Source: Scalindua sp964344685
GTDB lineage: Bacteria; Planctomycetota; Brocadiia; Brocadiales; Scalinduaceae
Direction of reading: 5' to 3'
Assembly: GCA_964344685.1 (NCBI GenBank)
Contig: CAYFOK010000001.1
Location: forward strand, 1 to 64,000
Length of the DNA stretch: 64,000 nucleotides
The position numbers were made by a program, and so were the translations under genes. Positions within the stretch are counted from its first letter, which is position 1, and every line of letters begins with the position of its first letter. This document shows positions 1 to 7,971 of the stretch, piece by piece. Below the pieces are notes generated by a model. The model did not search any database and had not been told where the DNA came from. It saw only the letters and a program-made list of their open reading frames with translations.

Positions 1-680
1 TTCTTAACATTTATTCTTACCTTCTCCTTTCCACTTCACTAATCTAGAAAAATAATGCTGTTACTTTGTTGATGCTTTCCAAGTTGAGACTTTCCATAAT
101 ATGCCGTGTGATCACTAACGGCAACGCTATGGTGTCTCCTTCAGATCGTAAGGATTTCCTTTCTTTTTTTAATATCACCCCCTCTACAGTCAATATGCAC
201 GTAATAATTCCTACTTCCGGTCTCAGCTTTAATTCCTTCAGTAACTATCTCTTGTCAAAAGCGCTTTATCAGGAAAAGCGAAACCCGGGCAAATCAATTT
301 CACGTTTCTACATAGCAACCATTACAGCCTACCTTACGATCCTTTAAAACTAAATGTTTGTATAGGTCGCAGTAAAGAGATTTTACCTTATAGTTAAGTG
401 TAATCAATAATAATAATTAAACATATGCTACTTATTCTGCGTTTGGTTATTATTACATATATTCGTAACATATTGATATCACTATACTAATACTGTCAAG
501 TATTTATTATTTATTATTATATATAAATGTGGTGTAATATATTGATAAATATTCATTCCTGGCAACAATTTGATTATTTTTTTAATGGAATGATTCAGGA
601 TTTTATTGTTTTTATTGAATAATGTGTCATAATTACTTACTAATAATTTTCTGAAGACTTTCTATTTTGGAGTTACATTT
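1..680. other. Left-end region without a supported gene; possible gene remnant on the minus strand
   Basis: No confident gene is seen here. On the minus strand an open frame from about 244 down to a TAG at 44-46 encodes some 66 residues with a protein-like composition (it contains EGDTIALPLVITRHIMESL), but it has no usable ATG, GTG or Shine-Dalgarno at its upstream end, where a TAG closes it. It may be the tail of a decayed gene. The plus-strand open frame over the same bases looks like its shadow. From about 380 to 680 the sequence is very AT-rich and probably holds the promoter of the regulator that starts at 681. Confidence 0.25.
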
Positions 681-1934
681 ATGCCTGATAAAAAAAATGC
701 AAATAAGAATAAGTCTGGTACTGCCATAAGTCATCTGGAACTGGATAATAAAATCTCAAGGATTATTTTTGAAAAATGGCCTAAATTTGTAACTCAAAAG
801 GAGATAGCTAATGAGCTGAACGTATCGCAGTCACTTGTTTCCAAACGGTTGTCGAGTTGGACAAATAAAAAAAATGTTCCGCTGAAAATGTCCTATGAGG
901 AGAGAAATGTAGAGCTAGAGAAAAAGTTGGCAGATAATTATCACCTCAATGATGTTGTTGTTTTAAAAAATGCTGATTATTTTGTTCATACTCAGGCCTA
1001 TTATAAACAGATAGGTAAGTATGCGTCTGATATTCTGGTGCAAAAGATAAATGTGATTCTTGAGAAGATAACCAAGACCAGAAACAATCAAATCGAAGAA
1101 AAAGATATAATTAAAGAGACAGAAATTAAAATATCTGCCCAGGGCGGAAGCAGCGTTTTGACTACAATAATGAGTTTGGCAGATGAACTTGAGAACACGG
1201 ATATAAAATTACTTTTGTCAAGCTGTATCGCTTTAAGATCGAACAACCTGATAGAACTTTCTCCACTTCATATTGTATCGCAGTTATTAAGCAGAAATCT
1301 GAATGTTGGGGTTACGCATACCTATCAGCTTCCTGAAATCACAAACCTCTATAGCAAGGAGTCATTATATGAAATCATCGAACAAAGAATCAGGACCAGA
1401 AAAATGCTGGGGTTTGAAAATGAAGTGTTGAATAGTGATATTGTGATTTTTGGTTTGGGGAGTATAAGATGGAACCATCCTGTTACAGGCTTTATGCGTC
1501 ATGTTTATAATTTACGCTTACAATCCTTTTTGAGTAATTTTGATATTGTAGGTGAAATAGCATTTGCTCCTTTTAGTAAGAAAGGGTTTTTGTTTCACCA
1601 TTTAGTGGGGGAGGTATTTGAACGGGAAAACGGGAAATTTAAATATGATGAGTACGAGCAGATAAAAAAACTGAAAAAATTTGCTAATAAAGACGTGACC
1701 TTGTCGAAACAGGACCTTATAGATGCCGCAGCCTTTTTCAGTTCTATATTTACGGTAAATTTCTGTGAGATTGAAGAGCGTTTACAGAAACAGGACAAAA
1801 AACCTTATATACTCCTTGCAGCAGGAGGGCCCAGCCAGAAGGCACTGCCCCTCAAGATAATATTAGACAGGTGGAAAGGTATAAATATCATAGACGGACT
1901 TGTAACCAGCGAAAATATTGCCCAGGATTTATAA
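681..1934 (+). CDS. SorC/DeoR-type sugar-binding transcriptional regulator
   Basis: Probable DNA-binding regulator that responds to a phosphorylated sugar. Residues about 25-65 form a helix-turn-helix (FVTQKEIANELNVSQSLVSK), and the rest, about 145-417, resembles the SorC/CggR effector domain: a Rossmann-like start (ISAQGGSSVLTTIMSLADEL), the segment SDIVIFGLGSIRW, the GEIAFAPF patch and the C-terminal AAGGPSQKALPLKIIL strand-helix typical of the family. At 417 residues it is longer than the usual 310-340; the extra length lies between the HTH and the effector domain (about 70-145), perhaps a coiled linker. It stands alone, with no sugar operon beside it, so the ligand and target are unknown. 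Confidence 0.75.
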   Translation: MPDKKNANKNKSGTAISHLELDNKISRIIFEKWPKFVTQKEIANELNVSQSLVSKRLSSWTNKKNVPLKMSYEERNVELEKKLADNYHLNDVVVLKNADYFVHTQAYYKQIGKYASDILVQKINVILEKITKTRNNQIEEKDIIKETEIKISAQGGSSVLTTIMSLADELENTDIKLLLSSCIALRSNNLIELSPLHIVSQLLSRNLNVGVTHTYQLPEITNLYSKESLYEIIEQRIRTRKMLGFENEVLNSDIVIFGLGSIRWNHPVTGFMRHVYNLRLQSFLSNFDIVGEIAFAPFSKKGFLFHHLVGEVFERENGKFKYDEYEQIKKLKKFANKDVTLSKQDLIDAAAFFSSIFTVNFCEIEERLQKQDKKPYILLAAGGPSQKALPLKIILDRWKGINIIDGLVTSENIAQDL

Positions 1935-1981
1935 TACGCAATCTCTAATTATGGAATGTAAGAGGTCCCACCTAACAAACT

Positions 1982-2001
1982 GGTACCCGCCCGTACCGGG
2001 T
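1982..2001. repeat. GC-rich inverted repeat, possible terminator or dispersed repeat
   Basis: ACCCG (1985-1989) can pair with CGGGT (1997-2001), and GGTAC with GTACC in the same stretch, in an otherwise AT-rich spacer 50 bases after the SorC-type gene. There is no T-run, so it is not a classic intrinsic terminator. It could be a REP-like element, but no second copy was noticed in this window. Confidence 0.3.
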
Positions 2002-2147
2002 CGGATGGGGACAGGCAGGAATTTAAGAATTATTTACATCTCATTTAATAATCCCTTAATTTTTCAATCTCTTTATTAAATATGTGAGCTGTAGCTACAT
2101 ACACTAATTTCAAATTGTATGACAGCAAGATCTATATTATTTGAGAA

Positions 2148-2606
2148 ATGACAAAGGTATATGCTGGCCTCGGTTCAAACCTTGGAAATAAAAGAGAAAA
2201 TATAATCAGAGCTATCGACAGAATAGATAGGTATAAGGGGATCTGCGTCCGGGAGAAATCCGGTTTTTATGACACTGCTCCTGTTGGCGGACCTCCACAA
2301 CCGGATTATGTTAATTGTGTTATAGGGTTGGATACAGAGATTGAACCACAAACACTCTTGAAAGAGTTTAAGAAGGTTGAGATAGAAGTGGGTAGAAAAC
2401 CCGGTGTGAGATGGGGCCCGAGGGTTGTAGATCTCGATATTTTATTATATGGTGACAGGATTATAAATGATCACAATCTGAAAATACCTCATGAACGCAT
2501 GCATGAACGTATTTTTGTATTAGCGCCGCTATGTGAGATTTCGCCGGATCTCAAACATCCTGTTTCAGGGAAAAGTATTTCTGAGCTGTTGGAGAAGTTA
2601 AAATAA
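2148..2606 (+). CDS. folK: 2-amino-4-hydroxy-6-hydroxymethyldihydropteridine pyrophosphokinase
   Basis: Cytoplasmic folate-pathway enzyme that transfers pyrophosphate from ATP to 6-hydroxymethyl-dihydropterin before DHPS. The whole 152-residue protein matches the family: N-terminal VYAGLGSNLGNKREN, the pterin-binding PVGGPPQPDYVNCV segment, and the HPPK signature RWGPRVVDLDILLYG with the two Mg-binding Asp residues at about 95-97, followed by IPHERMHERIFVLAPL. Length is normal for a single-domain HPPK, with no fusion to folB or folP. The permease gene starts 38 bases downstream on the same strand, so the two are probably co-transcribed. Confidence 0.93.
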   Translation: MTKVYAGLGSNLGNKRENIIRAIDRIDRYKGICVREKSGFYDTAPVGGPPQPDYVNCVIGLDTEIEPQTLLKEFKKVEIEVGRKPGVRWGPRVVDLDILLYGDRIINDHNLKIPHERMHERIFVLAPLCEISPDLKHPVSGKSISELLEKLK

Positions 2607-2644
2607 GAGTACGGTAGTTACAACAAATTATTCCATGGAGTAAG

Positions 2645-3718
2645 ATGGTTTACAAAATTGACAAATATATTATTAAGGCATTTGTACCCTCTTTCATCGT
2701 ATGCATGTTTGCAATATGCGGAATTTATATAGTTGTTGATGCAATTCAAAAGATTGACGATTTTATGGAAATGGGAGCAAAGGCTGTCATGATGGCAACG
2801 CATTACTACGGGCTTATGGTTCCGGTATTTATCTCACAACTTTTTCCGGCGATAACCCTTATCTCAGCAAGCCTGGTACTTGTAAGATTTGTAAAAAATA
2901 ATGAAATACTAGCTATGCAGGTCGCCGGAATTAACCTGTATAGAATTATGCTTCCTGTTTTTGTCGTATCGGTTTTCCTGTCATTTCTGGCAGTTGTAAA
3001 TCAGGAACTGGTTATACCGAAGTTTGCAGAGGAACTTGAAAAAGTGGAACAGACAACATTCGAAGATAAAGAAAAGGATAATATTCTTGTTGAGGATGAA
3101 GAAAATCGTATGTTATTCAGAGTGTGGTCACTTAATATGGTTGAAGAGAGTTTAAAATCTGCATATATAATAGGTAAATACGAAAATGGAAAGAAGGAGT
3201 TTACAATCAGTGCTGAGAAAGGTACATGGACAGATGATAACAGATGGTTGCTGTTAAATGTCGTCAAACACAATTATGATGAAAGTGGTAACTGGGTTGC
3301 ACCGGCAATGCAAATGGACAATTACTTACTTGAAACAACATTATCACCATCGGAACTGAGCAAAGTTGATATTAATGCATCGTTAAAAAGCTTTATGGAA
3401 TTAAAAGAGCTACGCAGAAAAGAGCCGGAAAATGATCGGTTCAGCGTTATGTATCATTCAAGGGTGGCGTATCCTTTGACTAATTTCATTCTTCTTTTTC
3501 TAGGTATCCCTGTTATTCTGGGTTTTGAAAGAATGAGCAAAAACATATTTCTGAGGGTTGGGCTTAGTGTCCTTATCTGTTGCGCATTTTTCGTATTAAC
3601 CTATATCTGCGCAAATCTAGGCAACATGGGAATCCTGCAACCCGTACTGGCAGCGTGGATACCGGTAATTGTTTTTGGCTGCCTCGGATTTATACTGTTT
3701 GACGGTATGCGTATTTAG
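2645..3718 (+). CDS. LptF/LptG family permease (YjgP/YjgQ) of lipopolysaccharide export
   Basis: Inner-membrane permease subunit of the LptBFG-type ABC exporter that extracts lipopolysaccharide for transport to the outer membrane. Three hydrophobic segments near the N-terminus (about 13-35, 55-80, 98-120), a soluble periplasmic domain (about 125-270) and three C-terminal membrane helices (about 272-355) give the family topology. The N-terminal KIDKYIIKAFVPSFIVCMF and the MGAKAVMMATHYYGLMVP region are typical. The sequence alone does not separate LptF from LptG, and the partner subunit is not next to it. Its presence argues for an outer membrane. It follows folK by 38 bases and ends before a terminator hairpin. 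Confidence 0.85.
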   Translation: MVYKIDKYIIKAFVPSFIVCMFAICGIYIVVDAIQKIDDFMEMGAKAVMMATHYYGLMVPVFISQLFPAITLISASLVLVRFVKNNEILAMQVAGINLYRIMLPVFVVSVFLSFLAVVNQELVIPKFAEELEKVEQTTFEDKEKDNILVEDEENRMLFRVWSLNMVEESLKSAYIIGKYENGKKEFTISAEKGTWTDDNRWLLLNVVKHNYDESGNWVAPAMQMDNYLLETTLSPSELSKVDINASLKSFMELKELRRKEPENDRFSVMYHSRVAYPLTNFILLFLGIPVILGFERMSKNIFLRVGLSVLICCAFFVLTYICANLGNMGILQPVLAAWIPVIVFGCLGFILFDGMRI

Positions 3719-3730
3719 TAATTTTAATTT

Positions 3731-3771
3731 AAAGGGGATAAGGATCATTACGATACTTATCCCTCCTTTTC
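3731..3771. terminator. Intrinsic terminator between convergent genes
   Basis: GGGATAAG (3735-3742) pairs perfectly with CTTATCCC (3756-3763) across a 13-base loop, followed by a T-rich tract. It lies between the ends of the LptF/G-type gene and the convergent cytochrome gene and could serve both. Confidence 0.6.
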
Positions 3772-3781
3772 TTTAATTATC

Positions 3782-4243
3782 CTACTTTTTTGCAAATGTT
3801 TGTAAATACCTTACTATAGATGTGCGTTCTTCTTCTGAGAACACGGGCATAGTACCATCAAGAACTACAATTAAATCTTCCCAGTTATACGCTTCCAGCT
3901 CTTTTGCTTCAGGCGTATTATGACAATGGCCACACCTCAGGTTGAATATCCTTAAGCCTTTTTTTGATCTGGTATTTATGTAAGACAGTACAGATTCTTT
4001 TTCCTTAACAGTAATGACAGGCATCTGCTTATTCTTCATAACAACAATCTTATCCTTCCAATGGTGAAAATTAAGTCTGGAAGGATGCGGTACTGCATGA
4101 CAGGCACTGCACCTTTTAATATACACTTGTGCATCTGCAGATTTTTCTTCCGGCAGTCTCTGCAAGATTACACAGCTATTGAAAAAAAAGATCAGCACTG
4201 GCAATATCAGCAAAGCGAATATCTTGTATTTCCTTCTGTACAT
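3782..4243 (-). CDS. Diheme c-type cytochrome, lipoprotein-like
   Basis: Small exported electron carrier with two CXXCH heme sites: CSACH at about residues 46-50 and CGHCH at about 105-109. The N-terminus is basic and then strongly hydrophobic (LLILPVLIFFFNSCVIL), ending at a Cys in a lipobox-like position, so it may be lipid-anchored in the periplasm. Each heme site is followed by a Trp-Asp/Lys patch and a methionine (MPVI, MPVF) that can serve as axial ligand, so it looks like two mono-heme modules in tandem. It lies downstream of the Met-rich barrel gene on the same strand (gap about 120 bases), suggesting a shared metal or redox role. Confidence 0.8.
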   Translation of the reverse strand: MYRRKYKIFALLILPVLIFFFNSCVILQRLPEEKSADAQVYIKRCSACHAVPHPSRLNFHHWKDKIVVMKNKQMPVITVKEKESVLSYINTRSKKGLRIFNLRCGHCHNTPEAKELEAYNWEDLIVVLDGTMPVFSEEERTSIVRYLQTFAKK

Positions 4244-4362
4244 TTTAAATCTCCTTTATAATGCAAATATTAAACCTGGAATCCATCCGAAAGGAGTGAT
4301 ACAACCAGCTTTCGCCGGGAGTCCAGTACACAGGATTCACGAAAAATCAACTCATATTTGAA

Positions 4363-5613
4363 TTAAAAACCCAGTATCTCCAATCCCTTGCCCGATTTTT
4401 TAGAGCGCCTGCTTTTGCTGAGAGGGACCTCAATGTAATAGGTAATTGATGCTGTGAAGTCTCTTTCCAGTTGTGTTCCGTGCAGGTTTTGATAAAGCGG
4501 AAAAGAGAATTGTGCATTAAGAATATGGTTGTGAAACGGCTGCCATTGTACACCGGCAGCCAGATCTATAGAACTACCGCCATAATTGTCAGGGTCATAC
4601 AAGTTACTCATAAATGCCATATTTGGGTTGCCCATCATGTGGCCGTCTCCGTCCTGCTCAATTTCCCGGGCCTGTCCTTCAAGATGACCTACATATTTAC
4701 TCTTAATCTGCAATTCACCAAGTAAATTGTGACGTGCCTGATACATGCCATAGAGATCTAGTCGATATTCATCTCCAAGATTATAACTCTTATAGTTCTC
4801 ATAGGGTCTTAGCAGAAAACTTGCGTTAGCTCCCCACCAGAACGGTGAGCTGGAGCCTTCATAGAGTATACCGAAAGAAGGATCAAATGTACCGGAACCC
4901 AACTGCATGCTGTATGGGAGGAGTTGGCCTTTTTCATCCTGATTAATCGAGCCTGTTGGAATACTTACACCCAGGAGTAATGATACCTGGCTTCTGGGTA
5001 CCAGGAAATCGTCGGCATAAAGTAATGTTTTGGTCATCAGCATTGTATCGCCGACTCCCTGTGAATACATGGTGGAGTGCCTGCCACCCCTTCTAATCAT
5101 TTCCATATCCTTTTCCATATACATGCCCATTATGCCGACAAAGAAGCGATCAGAAAAGGCATAGCCTACTGAAACATTACTCATATACATATCCATCTTT
5201 CTCGGTGCCATCATATACTGTACATGGGTATCGCTGATACTGCGATTACTTGTACCTCTTCTCATGCCGACCATCTTTCCCCAGCTGAGATTAACCTTAA
5301 TCCTAAACTCGTGTGGTTCGGGGGTGCCTGCACCGGGGATGTTCAATGGCATATTACCGCCGCACTTTCCACAGCAGAGGCCTAGAAACAGCGGGTAGCT
5401 TAAATTTTCAGGCAGGGTGGGTTCCCTGGGAATATCAGTAGATTCCTTTACCTCACTGCCTGACTCATTTAATGCCAATCTGATTGTTTGCTCGTTTTCG
5501 TAATTTATTAAATCATTCAGTTCTGCCAGGCATACATTTGACAGAAACGCTAATGGAAACATCCAGATTAAAAAATTTAATATAAATTTATTTTTGCAAA
5601 AAAATAATGACAT
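4363..5613 (-). CDS. Met-rich outer-membrane beta-barrel protein, possibly copper-related
   Basis: Predicted exported barrel, about 416 residues from the chosen start. The ATG at 5613 is preferred over one at 5634 because an AAGGAG sits 8 bases upstream of it; it gives a clean signal peptide ending near SNVCLA. After the signal comes a Cys cluster (GLCCGKCGGNM), then a long series of amphipathic strands of the type seen in transporter or phenol-degradation MetA-like barrels (SVGYAFSDRFFVGIMG, LLLGVSIPTGS, LAAGVQWQPF, aromatic last strand). Methionines are strikingly frequent in about residues 120-200 (MMAPRKMDMYMS, MGMYMEKDMEMI), as in proteins that handle Cu(I). Function is inferred, not shown; a diheme cytochrome gene follows. 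Confidence 0.6.
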   Translation of the reverse strand: MSLFFCKNKFILNFLIWMFPLAFLSNVCLAELNDLINYENEQTIRLALNESGSEVKESTDIPREPTLPENLSYPLFLGLCCGKCGGNMPLNIPGAGTPEPHEFRIKVNLSWGKMVGMRRGTSNRSISDTHVQYMMAPRKMDMYMSNVSVGYAFSDRFFVGIMGMYMEKDMEMIRRGGRHSTMYSQGVGDTMLMTKTLLYADDFLVPRSQVSLLLGVSIPTGSINQDEKGQLLPYSMQLGSGTFDPSFGILYEGSSSPFWWGANASFLLRPYENYKSYNLGDEYRLDLYGMYQARHNLLGELQIKSKYVGHLEGQAREIEQDGDGHMMGNPNMAFMSNLYDPDNYGGSSIDLAAGVQWQPFHNHILNAQFSFPLYQNLHGTQLERDFTASITYYIEVPLSKSRRSKKSGKGLEILGF

Positions 5614-5843
5614 ACTCCTTCTCCTTACCACCATCTTTCAGAATGTCCGATCCCGAATCATGCCGGTTTTCAGTGTCAGATTCAGGAACCAGTGCTATAA
5701 ACTGCAATAATATGAAGGCAGACTTTCCTTCTTATAAGCAACACATGATCTTCTGTAAACCTGAAACAGATATTTACCTGTTACGATCCCTCAGACATAT
5801 TCCGAGAAGATGGATTACGTTTAAAATGTAGTTTCTTAGATAA

Positions 5844-6263
5844 TTATGTGAGGTTTGTAAGGAGTTGTGGTCTTGGTGGTTTATAGGGTGGTTCTATTAG
5901 TATGTCTACATGTAGAAGTGAAGTTGTTTCTGCCAGAGTGGCAACAGGTATGTAATTAATAACAGCAGATGCTGAGATGAGAAAATTCAATTTGGATACG
6001 GTTATAATATCAGCAGAAGTACCACCACAGGAAGTAATAGTAACCGTATGTTTACTTGTATTATCATTATTAGTTTCTGGATTGCCATCTGAACAACAGC
6101 AATCACTACATGTGTTTGCGATCTTACCGCAACAACACAGCTCTGCATGTGAAATCTGATTGCTCTTAATTGTTATATTGCTGCTAATGAAACCATGGGG
6201 TAGAAAACCAGGAGAAAGCAGTGCAAAAATTGCCAGAAGCATAATTGTCTTTTTATACATCAT
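5844..6263 (-). CDS. Small exported Cys-rich protein
   Basis: Unrecognised protein of about 139 residues if started at the ATG at 6263; a longer reading from 6371 lacks a signal peptide at its true N-terminus. From 6263 it begins MMYKKTIMLLAIFALLSPGF, a good signal peptide. The mature part has a dense Cys cluster (ELCCCGKIANTCSDCCCSD) that could bind a thiophilic metal, a Thr/Ser-rich middle, and a Pro-rich end (EPPYKPPRPQL). The tail resembles the PPR-type ends of the two small proteins across the divergent promoter region, which suggests related roles. No enzyme motif is visible. Confidence 0.5.
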   Translation of the reverse strand: MMYKKTIMLLAIFALLSPGFLPHGFISSNITIKSNQISHAELCCCGKIANTCSDCCCSDGNPETNNDNTSKHTVTITSCGGTSADIITVSKLNFLISASAVINYIPVATLAETTSLLHVDILIEPPYKPPRPQLLTNLT

Positions 6264-6617
6264 CGAGCATCTCAAGAATAGGGTTTTTGTTGAATGTACA
6301 TGCGTCTTATATATGATTTTAACATGATATATTGAATACTGCATAATAGTTACAAATCGATAAATTGTCAAATGTAATAGTAATGTTATTCTTGTAATGA
6401 GTATTTAGTACTCAATAGTTTGTACATTAATCAGCTAGACGATCATTCTGTAGGGAGAAGATAGCTGATATCATCTACATCTTAACTATACAATCAAGAT
6501 ATAATTTTTATATATATTTAGTAAAAGTATTCAGAAAAAACTTGACAAAAATAAGCTCAGTGTAATAATCTTAGAGAGTATTTTTTTAATAATATAAATT
6601 TAATTATTAAGCTTTTT
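6264..6617. promoter_or_regulatory. Divergent regulatory region with palindrome and promoter for the Cys/His-rich genes
   Basis: The 354 bases between the divergent small exported-protein genes carry a perfect 6-bp palindrome, TGAGTA-N5-TACTCA at 6398-6414, a candidate operator. A promoter for the rightward gene reads TTGACA at 6542-6547, 16 bases, then AATAAT at 6564-6569 preceded by TG (extended -10). The start codon at 6618 is about 45 bases further on. A metal-responsive repressor such as Zur or Fur would fit the neighbours, but the palindrome does not match a box I can name. Confidence 0.45.
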
Positions 6618-7013
6618 ATGTTTAGAAGAAACTTTAAGAAGATATCTATTCTTATCGCTGTACCATATATTATCCTGTGTATAACAGCAGGAGGCCTTCA
6701 CTCATTTGACAAAAGGGCATATCATGGACACTGTTTTGAGGACCATAGCACAAAAAACGAAAATAGTGATGGCCTTTTACATTGCAGTCAGGATAAGGAA
6801 GATATTGCATCTTTCTGTTTTAATGATCATAGTGTAGATAAGTGTGGTATATGTAAATGGCTTAAGAGTACGGCAAAAAGATTTCATTTTGTACAGAAAT
6901 GTTTTGTTCTTTTCCAGGACAGTAGCAAAGTCTGCATAATTGATCATGCCACAGATTATTTTTTAAAAACACGTACAAACTCTCCACGTAGTCCTCCGTT
7001 TTCCATTTCATAA
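6618..7013 (+). CDS. Small exported Cys/His-rich protein (DUF2946-like)
   Basis: Protein of 131 residues with an N-terminal signal or anchor (ISILIAVPYIILCITAGG). The mature part is rich in His and Cys (HGHCFEDHS, LHCSQDKED, CFNDHS) and has a CGICKWL motif at about 76-82, with a Pro-rich end (NSPRSPPFSIS). This layout, a CxxC followed by an aliphatic-aromatic helix and a terminal R-x-PP patch, matches small DUF2946-type proteins often found beside metal-transport genes. It shares this layout with the protein at 7426. A direct role in binding Zn or Cu in the periplasm is an inference. Confidence 0.55.
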   Translation: MFRRNFKKISILIAVPYIILCITAGGLHSFDKRAYHGHCFEDHSTKNENSDGLLHCSQDKEDIASFCFNDHSVDKCGICKWLKSTAKRFHFVQKCFVLFQDSSKVCIIDHATDYFLKTRTNSPRSPPFSIS

Positions 7014-7425
7014 TTCACATACGTTTGTATTTTCCATTTTTTTAACTATAGGATTTCCCTTATTTTTTCCGTATTGAAATCAGATTAATATAAGCGTGAT
7101 GATACCCCTGATTAATCCTTCATTTCTCAGTAGAGATTTGGGGTGATGATAGTAAATTTAATAATATAGCGAGTGCCTATTTTAAGAGTTTTAACTCAGG
7201 AAGATATACTCTTATAATTCTGGATGAAACTACGAATCTCTTGTCAATAATTTAATAAAAGTTTCTGAGGCTAGTGTGTTTCCGTAAAGAGTTTCTTCCT
7301 CTCCTTATTGCTGCTTTGCAGGAACAGTAAGGGGCACTCTTCCTTTTGGAATGACATGTTTTCGAGCTGAGCCAGCACGTACAGAGTCAGTTCAAAGCAG
7401 GTTATAGATAGTTCAGGTTTTCACT
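7014..7425. other. Intergenic region, nothing recognised
   Basis: About 410 bases between two related small exported-protein genes. No open frame with coding character, hairpin with a T-run or clear promoter was found. Confidence 0.4.
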
Positions 7426-7809
7426 ATGCAAATGAAAAGAAAAATTTTTATTGTTCTGTGTATTTATCTTTCTCAAATACTTTTTGTTCCTGTAATCCAC
7501 TGTTTAAGTGAATGGAGTGAAAAGGATTGTGAAGGTTGTTACACAAGTACATTTCTAAACTCTCTTTGTGATGATACGCATGGGCCGTGCAATAATCCCG
7601 CACACCATCACCATAACGGGCACAGGCATGATCCTGCTCAATGTACTTTTTGTAAATCATTCCTCAAAGATATTGAGTATGTTCCAAATTACCATGCAAT
7701 AATCTTTGAGAGTTTGTTTTTCGTAACCAATAGTACTCCCCATCAATCTTCTACGCTCTTATGTAGAGTTCCTGTTCGTGCTCCACCTCTAAAGAACTTC
7801 CTTGCATAA
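7426..7809 (+). CDS. Small exported His-rich protein (DUF2946-like)
   Basis: Protein of 127 residues with a signal peptide (IFIVLCIYLSQILFVPVIH). The mature part contains paired Cys (DCEGCYTST, LCDDTHGPCNN) and a run of nine histidines in about 20 residues (AHHHHNGHRHDPAQCTFCK), a strong candidate for Zn, Cu or Ni binding. The CTFCKSFL motif and the VRAPPLKNFLA end correspond to CGICKWL and NSPRSPP of the gene at 6618, so the two are paralogues or share a fold. The porin and the ABC importer genes that follow on the same strand support a metal-acquisition role. Confidence 0.6.
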   Translation: MQMKRKIFIVLCIYLSQILFVPVIHCLSEWSEKDCEGCYTSTFLNSLCDDTHGPCNNPAHHHHNGHRHDPAQCTFCKSFLKDIEYVPNYHAIIFESLFFVTNSTPHQSSTLLCRVPVRAPPLKNFLA

Positions 7810-7971
7810 CTATTCAATGACATGAAGTCTTTATCTACAGCATCCTGTGTGAATTCAGATAATCACACTTTGTATAAGAAAAAGTACAAATTGTCATTGC
7901 ATACATAATCATTCAATTCTCTGTATTAGAACTTTGAAATAAAATTGATAAATATTTTAAGGAGGTTTGTT

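Noticed and set aside
66..347. 93-codon frame on the plus strand at the left edge
   Set aside because: No ribosome site; low similarity to any fold; lies antisense to a frame with better coding character.
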